Of a stretch of 64,000 nt of DNA, positions 41,818 to 50,867 are shown piece by piece; the stretch's first letter is position 1; each line of letters starts with the position of its first letter. Origin of the DNA: Micavibrio sp. (GTDB taxonomy: Bacteria > Pseudomonadota > Alphaproteobacteria > Micavibrionales > Micavibrionaceae); NCBI GenBank assembly GCA_030824965.1, contig JAPJQV010000001.1, positions 456,756-520,755 of the forward strand. The letters run 5' to 3'. A model generated the notes under the pieces. The model made no database searches. It was not told the origin of the DNA and saw only the letters and a program-made list of their open reading frames with translations. Position numbers and translations under genes: made by a program.

Positions 41818-43074
41818 ATGACTTCTTCTGCACTGCTTCAACAAATCCAAGAAGACCATCTAAATTCGCAAATTTATTCTTTAAGACATGAATTTCGTCG
41901 CGACGTGCAGAAGATGATTGAACGACATTCGATCCATGAATTTGCGGATTTCAAATTAGAACCTACTAATCCGGTCGCCACACCAGTTTATGTTGTAACA
42001 GGTGTTTCTTTTATTCCAACCAGCCATGATGAAGGACAATGTATTTCGGATCAGCATACGATCTTCGGATATAACGACGATGGCGAAAAATATGTCATGA
42101 ACAATTCTGCAATGATTGCGCAGAGATTGTTGGACGGCGGACACCGCGTTGTTTTACACAGCTCGAATGAAAAGCTAACAAGACAGTTGATTGAAAACCA
42201 TCCTAATGGTTGCAACGCGCATTTCGTCTCAGGCAATGTGAGTGATCCGGCTTTGGTTGGTCATGTGTATGAAGCTCTCTATATGGAGGCCATGTACAAT
42301 CCCATTTCAGATGTGCGCTTAATGGCATACCAGTCTTTTGCTCAAGGTGTTGACGAGCCTTTCAAGCCCATGCACATGGAAGATTCATCTTTTGTTGAAC
42401 AAGCTTGTTCTAACCGCATCAGATTTGTTTTTAACATGGCTGCCATGGCCTATGATCTTTTAGAAAACAAGAATGCTGCGGGGATGCGCATAGTATCTTT
42501 ATCGGCACTTGCGGGAAATCGCGCCAGCTATGGGCTTGTGGCAGACGCTGCCGATAAATTCATGAATGAGCTTATGTGGCGTACCTTCCATTTGGAATCC
42601 AATATCTCGACTGGGAAACCTGTAACTATATATAAAATAAATCCGGGCATTACGGCGGCTTGCGATGTTTATAATCGGGGCAGCGTGGTCGATCTTGTCA
42701 CGAAAGAGTCGATTGCCGATGGCTTCCCATTCGAAGACAAAATTCTGGCTGGAAATGCTCCGTTACCAATAATGTCATCGGCCGATGTAAGCTGGGTAGC
42801 TGAAAGAGTGCTGACTGCAGAAATAGGCCAGTCACTGAATGATAATCTACCAGATTCAATTCGCCAGCTTTTATACGCTGGCTATAAGCCTGATGAACTG
42901 GCAAAACGTTTTTCCGATGCGGTCAAGATTGACGGGAATACGATTTCCGTCGGAAATGATAAATTGCCGGAGCATTGCTATGCAGCTAACACGACCTATG
43001 GCGCATTGCCTGATGTAATTAAACCTGGCGAGTATCGCCGTATATCACTGACACCCACAGGACAAATGTTTTAA
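41818..43074 (+). CDS. SDR-like Rossmann protein with altered active site, first gene of Fur-box operon
   Basis: 418 residues, no signal peptide. After an N-terminal helical extension (~55 residues) comes a short-chain dehydrogenase-like core: VYVVTGVS (57-64), a ~30-residue insertion where the glycine-rich NAD loop should continue, SAMIAQRLLDGGHRVVLHSS (97-116), FVSGNVSDPALV, then MRIVSLSALAG and INPGIT. Counting from the retained Lys 247, the catalytic Tyr position is Asp 243 and the Ser position is Ala 230. It is therefore unlikely to be a standard dehydrogenase. The C-terminal ~120 residues are extra. No Shine-Dalgarno is visible (TAGAGTAAAAAA). The methyltransferase follows after 11 nt. 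No close family recognised. Confidence 0.75.
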   Translation: MTSSALLQQIQEDHLNSQIYSLRHEFRRDVQKMIERHSIHEFADFKLEPTNPVATPVYVVTGVSFIPTSHDEGQCISDQHTIFGYNDDGEKYVMNNSAMIAQRLLDGGHRVVLHSSNEKLTRQLIENHPNGCNAHFVSGNVSDPALVGHVYEALYMEAMYNPISDVRLMAYQSFAQGVDEPFKPMHMEDSSFVEQACSNRIRFVFNMAAMAYDLLENKNAAGMRIVSLSALAGNRASYGLVADAADKFMNELMWRTFHLESNISTGKPVTIYKINPGITAACDVYNRGSVVDLVTKESIADGFPFEDKILAGNAPLPIMSSADVSWVAERVLTAEIGQSLNDNLPDSIRQLLYAGYKPDELAKRFSDAVKIDGNTISVGNDKLPEHCYAANTTYGALPDVIKPGEYRRISLTPTGQMF

Positions 43075-43085
43075 AGGATTAAAAT

Positions 43086-43772
43086 ATGGCACACGCAGAA
43101 GTAAAAACATGGGATAGCGAAACTGGTGAAGACGCAATGCAGGATATGCATTATCCGGCATGGATCACCATGATTGAAAAGATATCGGAACAAAGTCTTG
43201 CAGATAAGCAGGTTCTTGACTTTGGGTGCAACCGAGGCGGTTTTCTAAATGTTCTTTATAAAAATAAGCCTTTTGAAAAAGGAGTAGGTGTTGATATCGC
43301 AATGGATTCTCTTGCCGCCGCGCGCGAGAATAATATTGGTCTTCCAATTACGTTTGACCATTCAAACGCTCTTGCTGGTTTCTCTGAGGAATTCGATATC
43401 GTTTTCTCTCATGAAGTCGTTTATTTACTACCCGACCTTAAAGAGCATGCGGAAGAGATCCGTAAAGCTTTAAAAAAAGGAGGATCTTATTATTTGGCTA
43501 TTGGCGAGTATACAGAAAATCCTTTGTGGCCAAGATGGAAAAAAGTAATAGAAGATTTCTCTCCTGTCCGTCCTTATACTTATTCACTGCAAGAGATGGC
43601 AGAAATATTCGAAAAGCAAGGATTTGATGTCTATATCCGTCGCCTTGTCTGTGATCATTTTTTGAAATACGAAGCTACAGACGAACAATTTCAAAACTAC
43701 ATAAAGTCGCCCATTGAATATATTCAATTCAAGTACGACTATATGATTATGTTTAAGCTGGTAAAAAAGTAG
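43086..43772 (+). CDS. SAM-dependent methyltransferase (class I), second gene of Fur-box operon
   Basis: 228 residues. Motif I VLDFGCNRGGFLNVLY (43-58), GVGVDIAMDSLAAAREN (70s), FDIVFSHEVVYLLPDLKEHAEEIRKALKKGGSYYLAIGEY (motifs IV-VI) define a class I methyltransferase of the small-molecule type (Methyltransf_11/25-like). The WPRWKKVIEDFSPVRPYTYSLQEMAEIFEKQGF segment resembles enzymes methylating small acids or lipids, but the substrate is unknown. Ribosome site AAAGGATT lies before the ATG. Codon use is somewhat more AT-rich than in the housekeeping genes around it. It ends within the hairpin shared with greA. Confidence 0.85.
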   Translation: MAHAEVKTWDSETGEDAMQDMHYPAWITMIEKISEQSLADKQVLDFGCNRGGFLNVLYKNKPFEKGVGVDIAMDSLAAARENNIGLPITFDHSNALAGFSEEFDIVFSHEVVYLLPDLKEHAEEIRKALKKGGSYYLAIGEYTENPLWPRWKKVIEDFSPVRPYTYSLQEMAEIFEKQGFDVYIRRLVCDHFLKYEATDEQFQNYIKSPIEYIQFKYDYMIMFKLVKK

Positions 43773-43791
43773 TTATTTATAAACTACTTTT
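43765..43791. terminator. Bidirectional hairpin between the methyltransferase and greA
   Basis: A perfect 10-bp stem AAAAGTAGTT / AACTACTTTT with a 7-nt loop spans both stop codons, which lie back to back. The T-rich arms on either side allow termination in both directions. Confidence 0.65.
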
Positions 43792-44243
43792 AAAACTTCG
43801 TAGTTTTTCTTACCTTTAGGAGTCGAAATTTCGACGCTGTCACCTAAAGTTTTACCGATCAGGCCTCGAGCGAGGGGGGCAGTAACGGAAATCTTGCCAT
43901 TATCGGAATCGGATTCGTAAGGACCGACGATCTGGATCGTCATTTCCTTGTCATCATCGTCGACGACGGTGACAGTAGCTCCGAATTTTATCGTGTCTCC
44001 AGACATAGTGGATGGGTCTATGATATTAGCAAGGGAAACGGCTGCGTCCAGCTCGATAATTCGACCTTCAATAAAGCTTTGACGTTCTTTGGCTGCGTGG
44101 TATTCGGCATTCTCTTTCAAATCGCCATGACCGCGTGCTTCTGCAATGGCCTCGATAATAGAGGGACGCTCCACTTGCTTTAGATTTTGGAGTTCCGCTT
44201 CTAATGCTGCAAAGCCATTTTTCGTGATCGGGATCTGGTCCAT
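43773..44243 (-). CDS. greA: Transcription elongation factor GreA
   Basis: 156 residues, standard. GreA enters the RNA polymerase secondary channel and stimulates cleavage of backtracked transcripts. The N-terminal coiled coil (about 10-75) with the acidic tip ARGHGDLKENAEYHAAKERQ is fully conserved, and the C-terminal FKBP-like domain has VTVVDDDDKEMTIQIVGPYESD and SVTAPLARGLIGKTLGDSVEI. It lies downstream of the ABC transporter on the same strand, but a hairpin separates them. Confidence 0.97.
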   Translation of the reverse strand: MDQIPITKNGFAALEAELQNLKQVERPSIIEAIAEARGHGDLKENAEYHAAKERQSFIEGRIIELDAAVSLANIIDPSTMSGDTIKFGATVTVVDDDDKEMTIQIVGPYESDSDNGKISVTAPLARGLIGKTLGDSVEISTPKGKKNYEVLKVVYK

Positions 44244-44270
44244 ATTTGTCTCGCTTTATAAAATAAGAAA

Positions 44271-44305
44271 CCCGCCCTAGAGCTTTACAACTCGGGAAGG
44301 GCGGG
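44271..44305 (-). terminator. Hairpin terminator of the car-ABC transporter transcript
   Basis: An 8-bp stem CCCGCCCT / AGGGCGGG around a 19-nt loop lies 26 nt past the ABC transporter stop; read on the minus strand, it is followed by TTTCTTATTTT. greA begins right after, so the hairpin can end the car operon before greA. Confidence 0.72.
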
Positions 44306-44331
44306 AATATCTTTATTGATAATAGCCGGAT

Positions 44332-46155
44332 TTACGGCGAAGTCAAATCCGGCTGGTTGGCTGCGCTTTCCTGCAAAAAGCCGCCTGACTGCATTGACCA
44401 AAGCTTGGCATATAGCCCGTGTCTATCAAGCAAATAGTGATGATTGCCTTCTTCGATAATTCGTCCGTTTTCAAATACTAAAATTCTGTCTATCCGGGCG
44501 ATGGTGGAGAGGCGGTGAGCGATGGCGATAACAGTTTTGCCCTTCATCAGCTGATTGAGCGCATCCTGAATAAGCATCTCTGATTCGCTATCGAGTGCGG
44601 ATGTCGCTTCGTCCAGTACCAGAATTGGCGCATTTTTGAGAATGGCCCGGGCGATGGCAATGCGCTGGCGTTGCCCGCCGGATAATTTTATACCGCGCTC
44701 GCCGACCATCGTATTATAGCCATCGGACAGTGCGGAAATAAATTCATGCGCGTGAGCGCGTTTTGCGGCTTCAACAACTTGATCGTCAGTGGCATTACGC
44801 GAACCGTAACGTATATTCTCAATAAGAGTGCGATGGAAAAGCGCTGTATCTTGGGGAATAACAGCGATATTTTCGCGGAGCGAATTTTGTGTGATATCGG
44901 TGATATTCTGTCTATCAATTAATATCGCACCGCTTTCGACGTCATAAAAACGTAGAAGCAAATTAACAAAAGTACTTTTGCCCGCGCCACTCGGGCCGAT
45001 GAGCGCGATTTTTTCGCCTGGTTCGATTGTCACATTCATCTTATCGAAGATCGAATTCGCACCGTATTTGAAACTCACGTCTTTAAATTCAATCCCGCCA
45101 TCCGTTACATTGATGGCCGGCGCGTCCTTTTTGTCTTTTATATGATGATAAGGCGTAATAGTGCGAAGCGCGTCGGACATATTTCCGATCTCGTCGACGA
45201 CAGAAACAATACCGCCGCCGAGCATCCATGTCGCGCCGGCGAGTGAAAATCCGATGGCGGATAAAGTCGAGACTTCACCAACCGTGATCAATCCCCGGGA
45301 CCATGTATAACAGGCAAGCGACATCATGCCGCCGCCGAGAAAAACGAGGGAGATGCGGCGTAAATTTTCAATCTGGGCCATATTGCGCATTAATTTCCCG
45401 GCCAGTGTATATTCAATCGCCGATTGTTCCGAAATAAAATCGCTTTCATAACCTGTTCCAGCGAAAGATTTTACCGATGACATATTGGTAAGCGTATCGA
45501 CGACGATGCCTGTCATGTGAGATCGCTGATTGGCGTAATTCGTAGAGCGCTCCCGAATACGCCTTAAGCGGATGATGATCGGCATGGCGACAGAAAGAAT
45601 AAAAACTATAAGGAAAGCGGCAAAGATAAAATGGATTGACGTTGCGATAATGACGCTCGTCACCATTGTGATAACGGCAAAGAATAACTGGTTGCGCTGG
45701 ATATCCTGCAAGCGGATCGTACCTTCGGAGAGTTCGGATATTTTACGCGCTAGGCTTCCGGCGAAATGGTCCTGAAAATAGGCATGCGAGTGACCCATTG
45801 TGTAATTTAAGAAATCGGCGCGAATGGCGCTGCGCAGGCGGGGCCGCCAATAGACAAAAATATAAGTCAGCCAGACATGCGCCAATTCACCGATAGTAAG
45901 CACACCGAATAAAAAGAATAGAAGATGTTTAATATTCTCCGGAATGCCTGCTTCTATATTTGTAGCGCTTAAAGCATCGATAATCTTTCCCATGATAAGA
46001 AGTGAAAGGGCGTAGCGGGCATAGTGAATGATATCGAGAATGGCTAAAAGTGTTAAAACGCCCGGATTTTTATTCCAGATATATTTCAGAAACGCGTCGA
46101 AACTTCGCGGCGGCTCGCCATGTGTGGCCGGAACGTTGAATTTATAGAGGTGCAT
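44332..46155 (-). CDS. ABC-type exporter, fused permease and ATPase
   Basis: 607 residues, half-transporter that should dimerise. An N-terminal membrane domain with six helices (about 30-330) is followed by the ATPase: Walker A GPSGAGKST (387-395), Q-loop in VIPQDTALF, signature LSGGQRQRIAIARA (491-504), Walker B ILVLDEATSALD (511-522) and the switch His in AIAHRLS. The arrangement is that of lipid, peptide or drug exporters such as MsbA and related multidrug types; the substrate is unknown. It starts 12 nt past carB and may be read through from the car genes. Confidence 0.92.
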   Translation of the reverse strand: MHLYKFNVPATHGEPPRSFDAFLKYIWNKNPGVLTLLAILDIIHYARYALSLLIMGKIIDALSATNIEAGIPENIKHLLFFLFGVLTIGELAHVWLTYIFVYWRPRLRSAIRADFLNYTMGHSHAYFQDHFAGSLARKISELSEGTIRLQDIQRNQLFFAVITMVTSVIIATSIHFIFAAFLIVFILSVAMPIIIRLRRIRERSTNYANQRSHMTGIVVDTLTNMSSVKSFAGTGYESDFISEQSAIEYTLAGKLMRNMAQIENLRRISLVFLGGGMMSLACYTWSRGLITVGEVSTLSAIGFSLAGATWMLGGGIVSVVDEIGNMSDALRTITPYHHIKDKKDAPAINVTDGGIEFKDVSFKYGANSIFDKMNVTIEPGEKIALIGPSGAGKSTFVNLLLRFYDVESGAILIDRQNITDITQNSLRENIAVIPQDTALFHRTLIENIRYGSRNATDDQVVEAAKRAHAHEFISALSDGYNTMVGERGIKLSGGQRQRIAIARAILKNAPILVLDEATSALDSESEMLIQDALNQLMKGKTVIAIAHRLSTIARIDRILVFENGRIIEEGNHHYLLDRHGLYAKLWSMQSGGFLQESAANQPDLTSP

Positions 46156-46167
46156 AAAGGGAGGCTA

Positions 46168-49100
46168 CTATTCAGCCGCCTCGATAGCAACATCTTCCGC
46201 GAAATAGGATTGAAGTGGCGCAACATGTATATCACGTGACTTCATGGCGCGGATGGCTTGCACGCCTGCTTTCGCCGCGGAGAGAACCGTATAATACGGA
46301 ATCTTGTTCATCAGCGCGATGCGGCGAATGCTCATCGCGTCGGCGAAAGCTTGCGGACCTTTAGTTGTATTGATGACAAGACCGACCTCACCATTAATCA
46401 ACGCATCGACGATATGTGGCTGGCCTTCCATGACTTTATTGATGCGCGTGACGTTCAATCCGGCGTTTTGCAAATGCTTGGCTGTGCCGCCTGTGGCGAT
46501 GACTTTGAAATTCATCTCGATCAGATCTTTGGCGATGGAAACCAGTTCTTCTTTATCCGCATCTTTAACCGATAAGAACACGGTACCTTCCAACGGCAAA
46601 TTCGTGCCAGCACCAAGCTGCGATTTGGCAAAAGCCTGCGCGACGTTTCTATCGATCCCCATAACTTCGCCGGTGGATTTCATTTCAGGGCCTAAGATTG
46701 GATCGACACCGGGAAAACGATTGAACGGGAAGACGGGCGCTTTGACGGCGACATGGTCTGTGTTCATGCCGCGCAGAAGCGGTTTGAATTGAGAAAGTTT
46801 TTCACCGGCCATGATGCGGGCTGCGATTTTGGCAACCGGAACACCAGTCGCTTTTGCAACGAAAGGCACGGTACGCGACGCACGCGGATTAACTTCGATA
46901 ATAAAGATTTCCTGCTCGCCCGTATCCTTGTTTTTCTTCACGGCGAATTGAACATTCATCAGGCCTTTTATTTTTAAAGCTCTGGCGAGCTGCTCGGATT
47001 GTTTCTCAAGTTGCTGGACAGTTTTATAGGGCAGGGAGTGTGGTGGAAGAACGCAAGCGGAGTCGCCCGAATGAATACCTGCTTCCTCGATATGCTCCAT
47101 GATGCCCGTAACATAGACATCATCGCCATCAGCCAAAACATCAACATCAATTTCCGTCGCGCCGCCGAGATAACGGTCGAGGAGTACGGGAGAGTCACCA
47201 GATACGCGCACGGCGGTATTGATATATTTCTCAAGGGCTTCCATCGTATGCACGATTTCCATACCTTGCCCGCCAAGAACGTATGATGGACGGATAACAA
47301 TAGGAAAACCGAGTTCTTTCGCTTTTTCGATCGCTTCCTTGGCGGACCGGGCTAGAGCGTTTGGCGGCTGTTTCAACTTTAATTTATGAAGGAGTTTCTG
47401 GAAACGCTCCCGGTCTTCGGCGATATCGAGCGCATCAGGGTCGGTTCCTAAAATAGGAATTCCTGCATCCATTAAGGCTTTAGTTAAAAGTAGAGGTGTT
47501 TGCCCACCAAGCTGAACGATTGCCCCCATGACCTGACCATTGGAGCTCTCTGCTTTGATTAATTCGATAACGTCTTCGGCAACTAATGGTTCGAAATATA
47601 AGCGGTCGGATGTATCGTAATCTGTCGACACAGTTTCCGGGTTGCAATTGACCATGATGGTTTCATAGCCTGCTTCTTTCAAAGCATAAGCGGCATGAAC
47701 GCAGCAATAGTCGAATTCAATGCCTTGGCCGATGCGGTTAGGGCCGCCTCCAAGAATGACAACTTTTTTGCGGTCTGTAGGATTGACTTCGCATTGCGCC
47801 GGATTGACGCCGTCGCCTTCGTAACAACTATACATGTAAGGCGTGGTTGAGGGAATTTCCGCTGCGCAAGAATCAACGCGCTTATACACGGGATGAACTT
47901 TATGCTTCCACCGCGCTTTGCGAACAGCGCTTTCGGTTACGCCGACAAGTTTGGCAAGACGCACATCGGAGAAGCCCATTTTTTTAAGCTTGAGCCAGCC
48001 TTCGGAATTAATCGGCAATCCGTTTTTCTTGATGTCTTTTTCGGTCTGCACGATGCCGTAAATACGTTCCAGATACCATGGGTCGTATTTCGTTATAGCG
48101 TGAACGTCTTCGACACTCAAGCCGTGGCGGAAAGCCTGCGCGACGTAAAGAATACGTTGTGGCGTCGGTTTGGAGAGCGCGGCGCGGATTTGGTCGGGGT
48201 GAGGTTCCGGATGGTTATTCGTCGCGGTGCCGATATGAATGTCATCGAAACCCGACACGCCTTTTTCCAAGGAACGTAAAGCCTTTTGAATCGACTCTTC
48301 AAAATTGCGGCCAAACGCCATGACTTCGCCGACAGATTTCATGGCGGTTGTCAGGCCGTTGTCTGAGCCTCGGAATTTCTCAAACGCGAAACGCGGAATT
48401 TTAGTGACGACATAATCTATCGTTGGCTCGAATGCGGCAGGGATACGGCCGTCAGTGATGTCGTTTTTGAGTTCATCGAGCGTATATCCAATCGCCAACT
48501 TCGCGGCGATCTTGGCAATCGGAAACCCTGTCGCTTTCGAGGCGAGTGCGGAAGAACGTGACACGCGCGGATTCATCTCAATTACGACCATCCGTCCATC
48601 GGCCGGATTTACCGCAAACTGGACATTCGATCCGCCCGTTTCGACACCGATGGCGCGTAAAACAGCCAGCGAAGCGTTTCGCATAATCTGATATTCTTTG
48701 TCGGTCAGCGTCAGGGCAGGGGCGACCGTGATAGAATCTCCTGTATGAACTCCCATCGGATCAAAATTTTCGATTGAGCAGATGATAATGGAGTTATCGT
48801 TTTTGTCTCGTACAACTTCCATTTCATATTCTTTCCAGCCGAGAACAGATTCTTCGACCAGCACTTCAGAGATCGGTGATGCATCTAAGCCTTCGCGGAC
48901 GATGCGTTCATATTCTTCTTTATTATACGCGATACCGCCGCCGGTTCCGGCCAAAGTAAAGGACGGACGGATGATTGTCGGCAATCCGATTTTCGGCAAA
49001 GCTTCCAAAGCTTCGGTCAATGTTTTGACGACCAAGGATTTTGGACTTTCCAGACCAAGCGTGTCCATAACATCGCGGAACTTCTGACGGTCTTCTGCTT

Positions 49101-49473
49101 TTTCAATGGCTTCCTGATTGGCGCCGATTAATTCTATATTTAATCTTTCGAGTGTCCCGTTATTGGCAAGGGCAAGGGCAGTATTGAGCGCTGTTTGTCC
49201 GCCCATTGTCGGAAGCAACGCGTCAGGATTTTCTTTTTCTAAAATCTTGGCGACAACATCAGGCGTGATCGGTTCTATATAAGTGGCATCTGCAAGGTTA
49301 GGATCGGTCATAATCGTTGCCGGATTTGAATTGACGAGAATGACGCGATAGCCTTCTTCTTTTAGCGCTTTACACGCTTGCGTTCCGGAATAATCAAATT
49401 CGCAGGCCTGGCCTATGACGATAGGTCCGGCGCCGATAATGCAAATGGATTTGATATCTGTACGTTTTGGCAT
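46168..49473 (-). CDS. carB: Carbamoyl-phosphate synthase large subunit
   Basis: 1101 residues, standard. CarB makes carbamoyl phosphate from bicarbonate, ammonia (channelled from CarA) and two ATP, for arginine and pyrimidines. The two homologous halves are visible, each with an ATP-grasp domain: GAGPIVIGQACEFDYSGTQACKAL in the first, GGGPNRIGQGIEFDYCCVHA in the second. The C-terminal ~150 residues form the MGS-like regulatory domain (FLSVKDADKEELV, VIATGGTAKHLQNAG). It begins 1 nt past the carbonic anhydrase gene, on which its translation may depend. The assignment is secure. Confidence 0.98.
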   Translation of the reverse strand: MPKRTDIKSICIIGAGPIVIGQACEFDYSGTQACKALKEEGYRVILVNSNPATIMTDPNLADATYIEPITPDVVAKILEKENPDALLPTMGGQTALNTALALANNGTLERLNIELIGANQEAIEKAEDRQKFRDVMDTLGLESPKSLVVKTLTEALEALPKIGLPTIIRPSFTLAGTGGGIAYNKEEYERIVREGLDASPISEVLVEESVLGWKEYEMEVVRDKNDNSIIICSIENFDPMGVHTGDSITVAPALTLTDKEYQIMRNASLAVLRAIGVETGGSNVQFAVNPADGRMVVIEMNPRVSRSSALASKATGFPIAKIAAKLAIGYTLDELKNDITDGRIPAAFEPTIDYVVTKIPRFAFEKFRGSDNGLTTAMKSVGEVMAFGRNFEESIQKALRSLEKGVSGFDDIHIGTATNNHPEPHPDQIRAALSKPTPQRILYVAQAFRHGLSVEDVHAITKYDPWYLERIYGIVQTEKDIKKNGLPINSEGWLKLKKMGFSDVRLAKLVGVTESAVRKARWKHKVHPVYKRVDSCAAEIPSTTPYMYSCYEGDGVNPAQCEVNPTDRKKVVILGGGPNRIGQGIEFDYCCVHAAYALKEAGYETIMVNCNPETVSTDYDTSDRLYFEPLVAEDVIELIKAESSNGQVMGAIVQLGGQTPLLLTKALMDAGIPILGTDPDALDIAEDRERFQKLLHKLKLKQPPNALARSAKEAIEKAKELGFPIVIRPSYVLGGQGMEIVHTMEALEKYINTAVRVSGDSPVLLDRYLGGATEIDVDVLADGDDVYVTGIMEHIEEAGIHSGDSACVLPPHSLPYKTVQQLEKQSEQLARALKIKGLMNVQFAVKKNKDTGEQEIFIIEVNPRASRTVPFVAKATGVPVAKIAARIMAGEKLSQFKPLLRGMNTDHVAVKAPVFPFNRFPGVDPILGPEMKSTGEVMGIDRNVAQAFAKSQLGAGTNLPLEGTVFLSVKDADKEELVSIAKDLIEMNFKVIATGGTAKHLQNAGLNVTRINKVMEGQPHIVDALINGEVGLVINTTKGPQAFADAMSIRRIALMNKIPYYTVLSAAKAGVQAIRAMKSRDIHVAPLQSYFAEDVAIEAAE

Positions 49474-49474
49474 G

Positions 49475-50104
49475 TCAGTCTCTGCTTAGGGGGCTAAATT
49501 CTTTTTCTTTTTGTGAATAGGCAAGTATGCGCCCTTCATGCATATCAAAAAGCCATGGGCGTATCGTAACCCTGTTTTCATCCAACGCTTTTTGAATGCT
49601 CGGATATGTTTTCAAATTTTCGGCTGATAAAAGCACGATTTGTTCTTCAGCATGTCTCAGCATTTCGTCATGAGTACAAACGCCTGCGCAACATTCCTGC
49701 GCGCGTTCCAATCCTTGTTTGGCGACTTCGACAAAGCTAAGGATTTCAGCGTCATCGATTTTTTCGACCAGAGCTTTGATTGCGCCACAACCGGTGTGGC
49801 CTAAAACGATAATTTCTTTTGTAGGATTATGTTCCAGTGCGAATTGTAACGCTGCGGCAAGCGCCGTTCCGTGTTTATAGGGGCGCACAATCGCCCCCAT
49901 GGCATTATGATTAAAAAATGTTCCGGGGGCTGTATTGAAAACCATGCCTGCATTCGAACGTGAGTCGATGCAGCTGATAATAAAAAATTCCGGAGCTTGA
50001 CCATTTTCAATCAAGGCATGCATTGGGGCATCTTTTCCATCATAAGCATAACTCCTAAAGCGCTCAAACCCTTCCAGAAGTTTTTTATAAGATGCCTCGT
50101 TCAT
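49475..50104 (-). CDS. Beta-class carbonic anhydrase
   Basis: 209 residues. It interconverts CO2 and bicarbonate. The zinc ligands are Cys 45 and the Asp 47-Arg 49 dyad (SCIDSRSNAGMVF), His 103 and Cys 106 (GHTGCGAIKAL). The family's CSDSR motif is CIDSR, still functional-looking. Position matters: it lies between the ICMT-like gene and carB, with 1-nt gaps on both sides, and carA lies upstream of all these. It is thus probably translated with the enzyme that consumes its product. That link is inference from the gene order; the enzyme call is confident. Confidence 0.93.
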   Translation of the reverse strand: MNEASYKKLLEGFERFRSYAYDGKDAPMHALIENGQAPEFFIISCIDSRSNAGMVFNTAPGTFFNHNAMGAIVRPYKHGTALAAALQFALEHNPTKEIIVLGHTGCGAIKALVEKIDDAEILSFVEVAKQGLERAQECCAGVCTHDEMLRHAEEQIVLLSAENLKTYPSIQKALDENRVTIRPWLFDMHEGRILAYSQKEKEFSPLSRD

Positions 50105-50105
50105 A

Positions 50106-50867
50106 TTAACGTCCTTCGACTTTCAAAACGCGAGTATGCTTTTTCAAATAGCGAAGCGTAAGAGCTGTTATTAAAAAAGCTACAAACATAACAGGCCAGA
50201 TAAGGTCGTCTTTCAACCAGTGAGAAAATTCTTCGCCTTCTATAAAAAGATCGGTCACTACTTCGTTTACAAAAAACATTGTGCCAATTGCAAGCAGTGC
50301 CGGATATTCACGCTTCAGCACTGTCTTCCATGAGAAAGTCATTTCAGGTGCGCTCCATTGCTTGAAGCGCGGAATAATAACAGGTGTCTTCTTGCGCCAT
50401 GCGTCGTACCGATCGCCAAATTTCTCGTGCAGGAAATTTTCTTCGGCTAAAATAATACGCTCCATGTAAATAAAGAAAACGAGTGAGAAAATCAGAACAA
50501 GCCACCAAACTTTGATCGAAAGGATCACACCAAGGATGATAATGAAATTGCCTAGATACAATGGATTGCGGACAATTGAATACATTCCGCTGGTATTTAA
50601 ATGATCGGCTCGTTGTTCAGTTGTGTTGCGCCCTGATGTGCTGCCGGGAATAAAACCAACGGTAAAACAACGAATGGCTAACCCGATCAGGGAAATAATA
50701 AAGCAGACGAAGACAACTAAATCTTCAAAACCATCTCCGATTGCTTGCTCGACATAGGTGCTCTCTTCAAAAGCAATCGCCATTGGCGGAATAAGCAAAA
50801 GAGGAATGTAGCTTCTCCAGCGGAAGAAAAAATGTCCTGATTTGATCATGGAATCATGTAGGCTCAT
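50106..50867 (-). CDS. Isoprenylcysteine methyltransferase-like integral membrane protein
   Basis: 253 residues from ATG 50867, chosen because AAGGAG lies 10 nt upstream; an earlier in-frame start at 50891 is possible. Four to five membrane helices (e.g. LVVFVCFIISLIGLAIRCFTVGF, WWLVLIFSLVFFIYMERIIL) lead to the ICMT/PEMT signature RNPLYLGNFIIILGVIL and the C-terminal EENFLHEKFGDRYDAWRKKTP. Bacterial members methylate unknown small acceptors using SAM. It overlaps the 3' end of carA by 14 nt and ends 1 nt before the carbonic anhydrase start, so it is part of the carA-carB run; why a methyltransferase sits here is unclear. Confidence 0.85.
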   Translation of the reverse strand: MSLHDSMIKSGHFFFRWRSYIPLLLIPPMAIAFEESTYVEQAIGDGFEDLVVFVCFIISLIGLAIRCFTVGFIPGSTSGRNTTEQRADHLNTSGMYSIVRNPLYLGNFIIILGVILSIKVWWLVLIFSLVFFIYMERIILAEENFLHEKFGDRYDAWRKKTPVIIPRFKQWSAPEMTFSWKTVLKREYPALLAIGTMFFVNEVVTDLFIEGEEFSHWLKDDLIWPVMFVAFLITALTLRYLKKHTRVLKVEGR

